A stretch of DNA of 8,961 nucleotides from Lachnospiraceae bacterium (GTDB taxonomy: Bacteria; Bacillota; Clostridia; Lachnospirales; Lachnospiraceae). Where the stretch lies: contig JAJQIE010000352.1 of assembly GCA_021199395.1 (NCBI GenBank), forward strand, positions 1 to 8,961, given 5' to 3'. A program made the translations under genes and the position numbers. The notes beneath the pieces are model-generated. The model was not told the origin of the DNA and did no database searches. It was given only the letters and a program-made list of their open reading frames with translations. Position 1 is the first letter of the stretch, and the number at the start of each line of letters is the position of its first letter. This document shows positions 1-5,873 of the stretch, in pieces.

Positions 1-527
1 CGACAGAGGCGGCTCGCGGTAAGGTCTCCCTGGTACGCGTGGATATGGGCGAGCCGATCCTGGAGCCGGAACGGATTCCGGTATTGTCGGACTCTCCGGA
101 AAAGCCGATTGTCAGCCAGCCGCTCCCGGTCGGTGCCAGAGCTTTTTCCATGACCTGTGTTTCGATGGGAAATCCGCACTGCATTGTTCCGGTCGAGGAT
201 GTGGATGGGCTGGATATTGAAAAAATCGGACCGCTTTTTGAGAACCATCCCCGTTTTCCGGATCGGATCAATACAGAATTTATAAAAGTGATCGACCGGG
301 AGACGGTGCAGATGCGCGTCTGGGAGCGCGGCTCAGGAGAGACGCTTGCCTGCGGGACCGGAGCCTGTGCTGTGGCGGTGGCGTGCAGCCTGAACGGCTG
401 GACGGAGGATGAAGTCACGGTAAGGCTGCGCGGAGGCGAGCTGCGCATCGAATGGAACCATGAGAAAAACAGAGTCTATATGACAGGACCGGCGGAAACG
501 GTCTATGATGGCGAAATAGATCTGTGA
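1..527 (+). CDS. dapF: Diaminopimelate epimerase, C-terminal part (5' end outside window)
   Basis: This is the 3' part of diaminopimelate epimerase, which interconverts LL- and meso-diaminopimelate in the cytoplasm, the last step before peptidoglycan precursor and lysine synthesis. The reading frame is open from base 3 and gives about 176 visible residues; family members are usually about 270-280, so roughly the N-terminal third, with the first catalytic Cys, is missing. Visible family marks are the SMGNPHCIV segment, the RINTEF segment, and the [16 protein letters not shown] block, whose Cys (codon at 351-353) is the second catalytic Cys of the two-base epimerase mechanism. The ATG at 39 is internal and not the start, because in-frame homologous sequence continues upstream to the window edge. 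The gene lies just upstream of dapL, whose product makes its substrate. The identification is firm. Confidence 0.96.
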   Translation, partial: TEAARGKVSLVRVDMGEPILEPERIPVLSDSPEKPIVSQPLPVGARAFSMTCVSMGNPHCIVPVEDVDGLDIEKIGPLFENHPRFPDRINTEFIKVIDRETVQMRVWERGSGETLACGTGACAVAVACSLNGWTEDEVTVRLRGGELRIEWNHEKNRVYMTGPAETVYDGEIDL

Positions 528-546
528 TCGGTTTTTTCATTCTTTT

Positions 547-552
547 TATAAT
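547..552 (+). promoter_or_regulatory. Possible -10 box upstream of dapL
   Basis: A perfect TATAAT lies in a T-rich stretch 61 bases before the dapL start. No good -35 hexamer is present at 16-18 bases upstream, where the sequence runs through the dapF stop codon. It could be a weak promoter for dapL, or chance in a T-rich gap with transcription continuing from dapF. Confidence 0.3.
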
Positions 553-563
553 CAATCATCATG

Positions 564-577
564 CTCGCTGATGCGAG
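564..577 (+). other. Small hairpin in the dapF-dapL gap
   Basis: CTCGC, a TGAT loop, then GCGAG form a 5-bp perfect stem in the leader of dapL, ending 21 bases before its ribosome binding site. There is no T-run after it, so it is not an intrinsic terminator. It may only structure the mRNA leader. Confidence 0.3.
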
Positions 578-612
578 TGCCACTACAATGTGAAAGTCAG
601 GAGGAAATTCAA

Positions 613-1827
613 ATGTTTAAGATCAATGACAATTATCTGAAGCTGCCGGGCAGCTATCTTTTCTCAACCATTGCGAAGAAGGTCAGCGAATTTCAGGCGG
701 CAAATCCGGACAAATCGGTGATTCGCCTTGGGATCGGCGATGTGACTCAGCCGCTCGCGCCGGTAATCATCGACGCACTGCACGGCGCGGTGGATGAGAT
801 GGGAAAGGCGGAGACCTTTCATGGCTACGCGCCGGATCTTGGCTACGAATTCCTGCGCACGGCGATTGCAAAAAATGACTACGCGGATCGCGGATGCGAG
901 ATCACCGCGGATGAGATTTTTGTGTCTGACGGCGCGAAATGTGACTCCGGAAATATTCAGGAAATTTTCAGCGTAGACAATAAAATTGCGGTGTGCGATC
1001 CGGTATATCCTGTCTATGTGGATACGAATGTCATGGCGGGGCGCACCGGTACCTATGATCCAAAGACAGAGATGTGGAGCGATGTGATTTATATGCCCTG
1101 CACGGCGGATAACAATTTCGCGCCGGAGCTCCCGAAAGAGACGCCGGATCTCATTTATCTTTGCTTCCCGAATAATCCGACCGGAGCGACCATCACAAAA
1201 GCACAGCTTCAGGAGTGGGTGGATTACGCAAACAGGGTCGGCGCGGTCATCATCTATGACGCCGCGTATGAGGCCTATATTTCCGAGCCGGATGTTCCGC
1301 ACACGATCTTTGAGTGCGAGGGCGCGCGGACGTGCGCGATCGAGCTGAAATCCTTCTCGAAAAACGCCGGCTTTACCGGCACGCGTCTGGGCTACACAGT
1401 GATTCCCAGGGATTTGAAATGCGGGACAGTGACGCTCCACTCTCTCTGGGCGAGACGTCACGGCACAAAGTACAATGGCGCTCCGTACATCCAGCAGCGC
1501 GCGGGCGAGGCGGTATACTCACCGGAGGGAAAGGTGCAGCTCGCAAAGCAGGTGGCATATTATATGAATAATGCCAAAGTCATCAAGGAAGGGCTGCAGG
1601 AAGCGGGCTATACTGTATCCGGCGGCGTAAACGCTCCGTATATCTGGCTGAAGACTCCGGAAAAGATGACCTCATGGGAATTCTTTGACTATCTGCTTGC
1701 GAACGCAAACGTAGTCGGTACACCGGGCTCCGGCTTCGGACCGAGCGGCGAGGGCTATTTCCGCCTGACCGCGTTTGGTACCTATGAGAATACGGTAGCG
1801 GCTCTGGAGCGGATTCGTAAGATGTGA
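613..1827 (+). CDS. dapL: LL-diaminopimelate aminotransferase
   Basis: This is a PLP-dependent class I/II (fold type I) aminotransferase that converts tetrahydrodipicolinate directly to LL-diaminopimelate with glutamate as amino donor, bypassing the acyl intermediates of the DapD/C/E routes. From the start chosen here it is 404 residues, close to the roughly 410 usual for the family. The N-terminus ([17 protein letters not shown]) is typical of DapL. The cofactor motifs are NNPTG at residues 187-191, YD at 215-216, and [14 protein letters not shown] with the Schiff-base lysine at Lys250. An in-frame ATG at 571 exists, but AGGAGG at 599-604 sits 8 bases before the ATG at 613, and the added 14 residues look unlike the family. 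dapF immediately upstream makes this a two-gene diaminopimelate unit. The assignment is firm. Confidence 0.96.
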   Translation: MFKINDNYLKLPGSYLFSTIAKKVSEFQAANPDKSVIRLGIGDVTQPLAPVIIDALHGAVDEMGKAETFHGYAPDLGYEFLRTAIAKNDYADRGCEITADEIFVSDGAKCDSGNIQEIFSVDNKIAVCDPVYPVYVDTNVMAGRTGTYDPKTEMWSDVIYMPCTADNNFAPELPKETPDLIYLCFPNNPTGATITKAQLQEWVDYANRVGAVIIYDAAYEAYISEPDVPHTIFECEGARTCAIELKSFSKNAGFTGTRLGYTVIPRDLKCGTVTLHSLWARRHGTKYNGAPYIQQRAGEAVYSPEGKVQLAKQVAYYMNNAKVIKEGLQEAGYTVSGGVNAPYIWLKTPEKMTSWEFFDYLLANANVVGTPGSGFGPSGEGYFRLTAFGTYENTVAALERIRKM

Positions 1828-1883
1828 GCCAAAGTGAAGAGCTGCGTAAGATCCGTGCCAGTTCCTAAAGGGAGGAGATTGAC

Positions 1884-2612
1884 GTGAAAATAGTAATCAT
1901 ACGTCACGGAGATCCGGATTATTCCATTGATTCGCTGACGGAAAAGGGCTGGAAGGAGGCGGAGTATCTCTCGGAGCGTATCGCAAAGCTGGACGTCCGT
2001 GATTTTTATGTATCTTCGCTGGGACGGGCAAAAGACACCGCCTCTCTGACCTTAAAAAAAATGAACCGGACGGCCATAGAATGTGAGTGGCTGCGCGAAT
2101 TTGCGCCGCGGATCAACCGGCCGGACCGGGAGAACTGCCCGGTCTGCTGGGACTGGCTGCCGCAGGACTGGACGCAGGACGAGCGGTTTTACCGCTATGA
2201 TGAATGGTATGAGCCGCCCATAATGGCTGAGGCAGGCGTCAGGGAGGAGTACGAGTGGGTGACAGGCAGCCTGGATGAGCTGCTGGCGCGGTATGGCTAT
2301 GTGCGGGACGGCCACCTCTATCGTGTGGAGCAGGGAAATAATGACACGATTGTATTTTTCTGCCATTTTGGCGCCGGATGCGTTCTGATCTCGCATCTGA
2401 TCGGAGTTTCTCCGATGGTGCTCTGGCATGGACTTTGCGCTGCGCCGACCTCGGTAGCTACGCTTGTGACCGAAGAACGCCGGAAAGGTATCGCGAGCTT
2501 TCGTATGAGCGCCTACGGAGACATTTCTCATCTCTATGTGAAAAATGAGCCTCCGGCTTTTTCCGCGCGGTTCTGTGAGTGCTGGGAAAATGAAGATGAG
2601 CGGCATGACTGA
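1884..2612 (+). CDS. Histidine phosphatase superfamily protein
   Basis: This is a 242-residue cytoplasmic protein of the histidine phosphatase (phosphoglycerate-mutase-like) superfamily, which transfers phosphate through a phospho-histidine intermediate. Visible catalytic elements are RHG at residues 7-9 (His8 is the nucleophile), the LTEKGWKEAEYL helix after it, SSLGRAKDTA with Arg48, a Glu in WLREF (Glu72) as likely acid, and the second His in FFCHFG (His161). A Trp- and Pro-rich insertion at about residues 80-115, with a CPVC motif at 85-88, separates the conserved blocks and probably shapes the substrate pocket. The start is a GTG preceded by GGGAGGAG at 1870-1877. It follows dapL by 56 bases and could be cotranscribed. 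The substrate cannot be read from the sequence; a small-molecule phosphatase is more likely than glycolytic mutase. No link to diaminopimelate synthesis is evident. Confidence 0.88.
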   Translation: MKIVIIRHGDPDYSIDSLTEKGWKEAEYLSERIAKLDVRDFYVSSLGRAKDTASLTLKKMNRTAIECEWLREFAPRINRPDRENCPVCWDWLPQDWTQDERFYRYDEWYEPPIMAEAGVREEYEWVTGSLDELLARYGYVRDGHLYRVEQGNNDTIVFFCHFGAGCVLISHLIGVSPMVLWHGLCAAPTSVATLVTEERRKGIASFRMSAYGDISHLYVKNEPPAFSARFCECWENEDERHD

Positions 2613-2656
2613 GTCTGGCGCATTTATAATGATTTTCGGAGATGGGATTCAAAAGG

Positions 2657-2683
2657 CGTCAGATGTCCAGTGGATGTCTGGCG
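2657..2683 (+). other. Strong RNA hairpin between the phosphatase gene and the gntR promoter
   Basis: An 11-base arm at 2657-2667 can pair with 2673-2683 around a CAGTG loop. Eight pairs are Watson-Crick and three are G-U wobble, so the structure is stronger in the + strand RNA than the DNA symmetry suggests. No T-tract follows (the next bases are GACAAAAC), so it is not a canonical intrinsic terminator. It may still mark or stabilise the 3' end of the upstream transcript. The rest of the gap from 2613 to 2740 holds nothing recognisable. Confidence 0.4.
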
Positions 2684-2746
2684 GACAAAACGGATCTTGT
2701 GCAAAATATACAAAAAAAGGAAGAAAAATATAGCAAATATTGACTA

Positions 2747-2775
2747 TTGTAATTATGGTTGATTTTTGCTATACT
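2747..2775 (+). promoter_or_regulatory. Putative promoter of the gntR regulator gene
   Basis: The hexamer TTGTAA (2747-2752) lies 17 bases before TATACT (2770-2775), and the -10 box carries an extended TGC element (2767-2769). Transcription would start near 2782, placing the operator array at 2791-2823 directly downstream of the start. A better -35 match, TTGACT at 2740-2745, is 24 bases away and too far to pair with this -10. Confidence 0.65.
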
Positions 2776-2790
2776 TTTTTCATCGAAGAA

Positions 2791-2823
2791 ATTGTATACA
2801 ATTTGAATACAATTTGAATACAA
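2791..2823 (+). promoter_or_regulatory. Operator array: palindrome plus two phased near-copies
   Basis: ATTGTATACAAT (2791-2802) is a perfect 12-base palindrome. Its 10-base core TTGTATACAA (2792-2801) is followed by TTGAATACAA at 2803-2812 and again at 2814-2823, so the three sites are spaced by exactly 11 bases. Equivalently, ATACAATTTGA is repeated in tandem at 2796-2806 and 2807-2817. The GT..AC core suits FadR/FCD-type GntR regulators, and the array sits between the putative transcription start and the ribosome binding site of a GntR gene. The same 12-base palindrome recurs at 5389-5400. It most likely binds the adjacent regulator for autorepression. Confidence 0.75.
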
Positions 2824-2847
2824 AATAAAAACATATCGGAGGAAAAT

Positions 2848-3516
2848 ATGGCCAGAACATCAAAGTCAAAGTCCGCATCAAGAGAAACCTATAATGCTTT
2901 GAGAGAAGATATTATTTATAAAAGAATTCCCTCCGGAGAATCTCTGGTGGAGGATGATCTGGCCGTAAAATATAATGTGAGCCGTACACCCATCCGCGAA
3001 GCTTTAAAGTGGCTGGAGAATGATGGCCTTGTGATCTATTATCCCTATCGCGGCTGCTTTGTCAAGACCTTTACAGAGAGAGACGTAGTAGAGATCTATA
3101 CTGTGCGCAAGGCTCTGGAGGGGATCTGCTGCGGTACGGCGGCGGGTATTATTACCGATTACAATATTTCGCTTCTTGAAGAGAACCAGAAGAAAAGTGT
3201 TGAAGCATATGAGAATGGAGATATTCCACTTGCCAATCGGCTGGGCGACAATTTACATAAGGTGATACTGGAAATCAGCGGGAATACACAGATACAGAAG
3301 ATTTTGGATCAACTGAAGGGTCAGCAGGAGTATTTTGGTTCTATTACCAGCAAGATGAAGGGACGTATGCTGAAATCCTTAAATGAACATGAGCAGATTC
3401 TGGCAGCTTTGAAAGCTCACGACGCAAAGGCGGCGGAGGAGGCTATGCGTGCGCATATGGACAGTACAATGGAGGATATGCTGCAGGAGGCACGGAATGC
3501 GAGGGTGGAGCTTTAA
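2848..3516 (+). CDS. GntR-family transcriptional regulator, FCD (FadR) subfamily
   Basis: This is a 222-residue DNA-binding regulator. The N-terminal winged helix-turn-helix spans about residues 10-75; its core, LAVKYNVSRTPIREALKWLENDGLV, is the classic GntR recognition segment. The C-terminal helical FCD ligand domain covers about residues 78-215. His137, His181 and His203, with an acidic partner such as Asp104 or Asp134, are spaced like the metal-binding residues of metal-containing FCD domains, which sense small carboxylates and related ligands. The ATG is preceded by GGAGGAAA. It lies upstream of and parallel to the catabolic genes, and three sites matching its expected operator type lie in its own leader. 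It probably represses itself and the downstream genes until a sugar-acid intermediate is present. Family assignment is firm; ligand and sites are inferred. Confidence 0.93.
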   Translation: MARTSKSKSASRETYNALREDIIYKRIPSGESLVEDDLAVKYNVSRTPIREALKWLENDGLVIYYPYRGCFVKTFTERDVVEIYTVRKALEGICCGTAAGIITDYNISLLEENQKKSVEAYENGDIPLANRLGDNLHKVILEISGNTQIQKILDQLKGQQEYFGSITSKMKGRMLKSLNEHEQILAALKAHDAKAAEEAMRAHMDSTMEDMLQEARNARVEL

Positions 3517-3540
3517 AGCTCAGCCTGCACAGGGAAATTG

Positions 3541-3563
3541 TCTGTATGCTCCTGATATACAGA
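3541..3563 (+). promoter_or_regulatory. Inverted repeat with extended -10-like sequence before the SDR gene
   Basis: TCTGTAT (3541-3547) and ATACAGA (3557-3563) form a perfect 7-base inverted repeat with a 9-base gap, and three further pairs are possible with one bulged G. TGATATACA (3553-3561) inside it resembles an extended -10 box, but no convincing -35 lies at the right distance. It could be a weak internal promoter, a regulator site or a processing hairpin between gntR and the SDR gene. Confidence 0.3.
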
Positions 3564-3611
3564 AATGTAAACAGGCCTAAGGGCTGAAAATAAAGAAAAG
3601 AGGTAAAGAAT

Positions 3612-4388
3612 ATGGGATATTTTACAGGTAAAACAGTGGTAGTAACCGGTGCGCGCGAGGGAGTAGGCAGAACAATCGCGGTGGAATATGCGAAGGAGGG
3701 CGCCAGACTGATACTGGTGAGCCGCAGCGAGCCAAAGGAGACGGCGGAAGAGATTCAGAAGGTCGGCGGTACTTTCCTCGGTTTTGTACCGTGCGATATT
3801 TCAGACGAGGCGCAGGTGATTGCCATGGGAAAGAAGGTAGCAGAGCTTTCCGACAATTGCGTCGATATTCTGGTGAACAATGCCGGCTATAATGGAAAGG
3901 CACATCTGATCGAGAATATGGTTACAGAGGACTGGAGATATACGATCGACCTGAATCTGACCGGTACCATGATGGTGTGCAGAGAACTGATACCGATTCT
4001 GAACAAAGAGAAGGCGAACATTGTAAATATGTCCAGCAATGTCTCCAAGAGAGGAATTCCGGAACGGAGCGATTACTGCTGCTCCAAATGGGCGATTCTC
4101 GGCCTTACAGAGACGCTGGCACTGGAGCTTGTGGATCGGAACATCCGTGTCAACGCAGTCTGCCCAGGCCCGATCAGTGGCGAGAGAGCGGAACAGCTGA
4201 TCCGTATGCATGCTGAGGCAGAGGGAAAAACCTACGAGCAGGTCTATGCGGAATGGGTGAATGTACCGATGAAGCGCTTTATTGATCCGGAAGAGATCGC
4301 GAATGTGATTAAATTCCTCTCATCGGATATGTCAAGCGCGATGACCGGACAGGCATTGAATATCACAGGCGGTATGCTGATGAACTGA
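3612..4388 (+). CDS. Short-chain dehydrogenase/reductase, probable sugar or sugar-acid dehydrogenase
   Basis: This is a 258-residue classical SDR, a cytoplasmic NAD(P)-dependent oxidoreductase with a Rossmann fold. Visible marks are TGxxxGxG at residues 12-19, CDISD at 61-65, NNAG at 89-92, Asn115, Ser141/Ser142, the catalytic Tyr155-x3-Lys159, PGPISG at 185-190, and the C-terminal TGQALNITGG. After the second strand the sequence is VSRSE, with Arg38 and no Asp, which favours NADP(H), although this is only a rule of thumb. AGAGGT lies 8 bases before the ATG. The amidohydrolase gene follows after 11 bases, so the two are almost certainly cotranslated. In this setting it probably oxidises an aldose at C1 to its lactone, or oxidises a keto-deoxy acid later in the pathway. 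Automatic annotation might call it a 3-oxoacyl-ACP reductase, for which there is no context here. Confidence 0.9.
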   Translation: MGYFTGKTVVVTGAREGVGRTIAVEYAKEGARLILVSRSEPKETAEEIQKVGGTFLGFVPCDISDEAQVIAMGKKVAELSDNCVDILVNNAGYNGKAHLIENMVTEDWRYTIDLNLTGTMMVCRELIPILNKEKANIVNMSSNVSKRGIPERSDYCCSKWAILGLTETLALELVDRNIRVNAVCPGPISGERAEQLIRMHAEAEGKTYEQVYAEWVNVPMKRFIDPEEIANVIKFLSSDMSSAMTGQALNITGGMLMN

Positions 4389-4399
4389 GTGGGGGAGCC

Positions 4400-5323
4400 A
4401 TGAAAATAATTGATGCGCATATTCATATTTTTTCGGAAATTGACGGTGCGAATGCGAATGGTCCGGTAAAGGGATGCGGATTGGGCAGGACGATAAATGC
4501 CGGTATCTGCTCTCCGTTTATTCCGCCGATTTCTATGGAGACAAGCTGGCCCGTAGAGCTGCTGCTTGAATGCATGGAGCAGAACGGAGTCAGCCAGGCG
4601 GTACTGTTTCAGAACCCAACGATTGGAAGCGTAAATGATGAGGTAGGACAGGCGATCCTGCAATACCCGGATAAGCTGACAGGGCTTGTGCAGGTGGATC
4701 CATTTGATGAGAATGCGGTGGCTCTGGCTGAGGAGCTGATCGACAGATATCCGTTTGCCGGAATTAAGCTTGAGGTCAGTACCGGATGGGGCTGGACGGG
4801 CATTCACAGTGACCGGGATTTCCATTATTCGATGCTAAAGCCATTGGTTCAGGTGGCGGAGAAGCATGGACTGATGGTGGCATTTGACACAGGTGATACA
4901 GATTCCGCAGCCTATCTTCCGGAGGAGCTTGGAGAGCTGGCGGATCAGTTTCCGAATGTTATCTTCGTGATTGAGCACGGCGGCTATCTTACGCCGGAGG
5001 GGAGCCTGGAAAAATGGGAAGCCATGACGGACAATGCGAAGAAAGAGAATGTCTATCTTGGAATCTGTGCGGTTCCTTCGCTCATGGAATCCGAATATCC
5101 ATGTACGGCGGGCAATGCGGTTTTGAAAAAGCTGTATGACAAGGTCGGCGCGGAAAAGCTGATCTGGGGAACAGACGGCCCCTGTACATTCAAAGCATAT
5201 ACGTACAGGCAGCTTATTGACTCGGTAGCGAGATATGCGGATTTCCTTGACAGGGAAGATCTGGAAAGGATTTTTTATAAAAACGCCGGAAAGGTGTATT
5301 TTAAAGCAGAAAGCGCCGGGTGA
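4400..5323 (+). CDS. Amidohydrolase-2 family protein, probable sugar lactonase or lactone isomerase
   Basis: This is a 307-residue cytoplasmic TIM-barrel protein of the amidohydrolase superfamily (Amidohydro_2 type). Strand 1 carries the HxH motif (DAHIHI, His7 and His9), the later barrel strand carries EHGG with His193, and strand 8 carries WGTDGP with Asp259. At the strand-5 position, where relatives normally have His in an HTG motif, this protein reads VAFDTGD with Asp163. Members of this group include lactonases such as L-fuconolactonase, metal-independent lactone enzymes, and decarboxylases, so the changed residue matters for mechanism. The ATG follows GGGGGAG closely. Placement directly after an SDR and before a mutarotase and a sugar-acid dehydratase favours action on a sugar lactone. 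A decarboxylase or other hydrolase role cannot be excluded. Confidence 0.82.
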   Translation: MKIIDAHIHIFSEIDGANANGPVKGCGLGRTINAGICSPFIPPISMETSWPVELLLECMEQNGVSQAVLFQNPTIGSVNDEVGQAILQYPDKLTGLVQVDPFDENAVALAEELIDRYPFAGIKLEVSTGWGWTGIHSDRDFHYSMLKPLVQVAEKHGLMVAFDTGDTDSAAYLPEELGELADQFPNVIFVIEHGGYLTPEGSLEKWEAMTDNAKKENVYLGICAVPSLMESEYPCTAGNAVLKKLYDKVGAEKLIWGTDGPCTFKAYTYRQLIDSVARYADFLDREDLERIFYKNAGKVYFKAESAG

Positions 5324-5340
5324 GAACAAAGCGGGTATGC

Positions 5341-5375
5341 GGCGGGAAAGAGAGGGACACTTGTTTTATCCCGCC
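5341..5375 (+). other. Inverted repeat before the mutarotase promoter
   Basis: GGCGGGA (5341-5347) pairs perfectly with TCCCGCC (5369-5375) across a 21-base loop; two more G-C pairs are possible with one bulged T. The bases after it (TGCTTTCACTAA) are not a T-tract, so a canonical terminator is unlikely. The right half overlaps the putative -35/spacer of the next promoter. It may weakly separate the two transcription units. Confidence 0.3.
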
Positions 5376-5390
5376 TGCTTTCACTAAAAT
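5361..5390 (+). promoter_or_regulatory. Putative promoter of the mutarotase-dehydratase-transporter unit
   Basis: TTGTTT (5361-5366) is 18 bases before TAAAAT (5385-5390), predicting a start near 5397. The operator palindrome at 5389-5400 overlaps the end of the -10 and the start site, so a bound repressor would block polymerase directly. TATAAA at 5404-5409 is an alternative -10 but lies only one base before the ribosome binding site. Confidence 0.5.
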
Positions 5391-5400
5391 TGTATACAAT
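5389..5400 (+). promoter_or_regulatory. Second copy of the ATTGTATACAAT operator
   Basis: This is a perfect 12-base palindrome, identical to the first operator upstream of the gntR gene at 2791-2802. It is followed by the ribosome binding site AAGGAG (5411-5416) of the mutarotase gene. Recurrence of the same palindrome in the only two large promoter-like gaps of the locus strongly suggests shared control by the local GntR protein. Confidence 0.75.
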
Positions 5401-5422
5401 CAGTATAAAAAAGGAGAGAACA

Positions 5423-5857
5423 TTGTTAAAGAATATTCCAAAAGAAATGACCCCTGAACTCATGAAAATTCTGATGGAGATGGGGCACAGCGATGAGCTT
5501 GTGATCTGCGATGGGAATTTCCCGCAGTTTGCTTATCCTGAGCATGTGATTTATTATCCGGGGATGGACAATGTGGAAGTTCTGGATCTGGTCACACAGT
5601 TCTTCCCGCTGGATGCGGGAGGAGAGGAGCCGGTCATCCAGATGGCGGTAAATGACGGAGATCCGTATGAGCCGTCGACCTGGCCAAAATATGACCGGAT
5701 TCTTGAGAAGAATGAAGGACGCCGGGTACCAAAAAAATTTCTTGGCAGAGAAGAATTTTATCAGCGGGCGAAGAACGCATATGCCGTCCTGGTGACCAGT
5801 GAGACGACATTTTATGCCACAATTATATTAAAGAAGGGAACCGTAGGTAAGGGTTAA
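5423..5857 (+). CDS. RbsD/FucU-type sugar mutarotase (FucU-like)
   Basis: This is a 144-residue cytoplasmic protein of the RbsD/FucU family, which speeds interconversion of sugar anomers so that newly imported sugar is quickly in the form the next enzyme uses. The N-terminus (MLKNIPKEMTPELMKILMEM, then GHSDE) matches the FucU pattern better than RbsD, with the conserved His22 and Asp30. The start is a TTG at 5423: AAGGAG at 5411-5416 is 6 bases away and this gives the exact family N-terminus and length. A TTG at 5390 would start inside the operator. The C-terminal signature reads SETTFYATIIL where FucU proteins usually have GE followed by YGN, so two usually conserved positions differ (Gly to Ser, Asn to Thr). 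It heads the unit with the dehydratase and transporter. Fucose or a related aldose is the likely substrate, but this is inference. Confidence 0.87.
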   Translation: MLKNIPKEMTPELMKILMEMGHSDELVICDGNFPQFAYPEHVIYYPGMDNVEVLDLVTQFFPLDAGGEEPVIQMAVNDGDPYEPSTWPKYDRILEKNEGRRVPKKFLGREEFYQRAKNAYAVLVTSETTFYATIILKKGTVGKG

Positions 5858-5873
5858 AGGGGAAGGTTGAGAG

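Noticed and set aside
571..612. In-frame upstream ATG extending dapL by 14 residues
   Set aside because: The AGGAGG at 599-604 is placed for the ATG at 613, the added residues are unlike the family N-terminus, and the ATG at 571 lies in the loop and stem of a small hairpin with no ribosome binding site.
664..1461. Long minus-strand open frame opposite dapL, and similar minus-strand frames elsewhere
   Set aside because: They are antisense shadows of well-supported + strand genes, with no recognisable motifs, low-plausibility protein composition and no ribosome binding sites.
2545..2733. Short + strand frame overlapping the end of the phosphatase gene
   Set aside because: It starts inside the phosphatase gene in another frame, has no ribosome binding site and shows no recognisable protein features.
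2740..2745. TTGACT as -35 box of the gntR promoter
   Set aside because: It is 24 bases from TATACT, too far for a standard promoter; TTGTAA at 2747-2752 has the right 17-base spacing.
3508..3521. 14-base palindrome GAGCTTTAAAGCTC at the gntR stop codon
   Set aside because: It mostly overlaps coding sequence and the stop codon and has no loop or T-tract; probably chance.
5341..5375. Intrinsic terminator after the amidohydrolase gene
   Set aside because: The stem is good but the loop is 21 bases and no T-run follows; kept only as an inverted repeat.
5390..5422. Upstream TTG start for the mutarotase gene
   Set aside because: It lies within the operator palindrome and near the predicted transcription start, with no ribosome binding site; the TTG at 5423 has AAGGAG and gives the family N-terminus.
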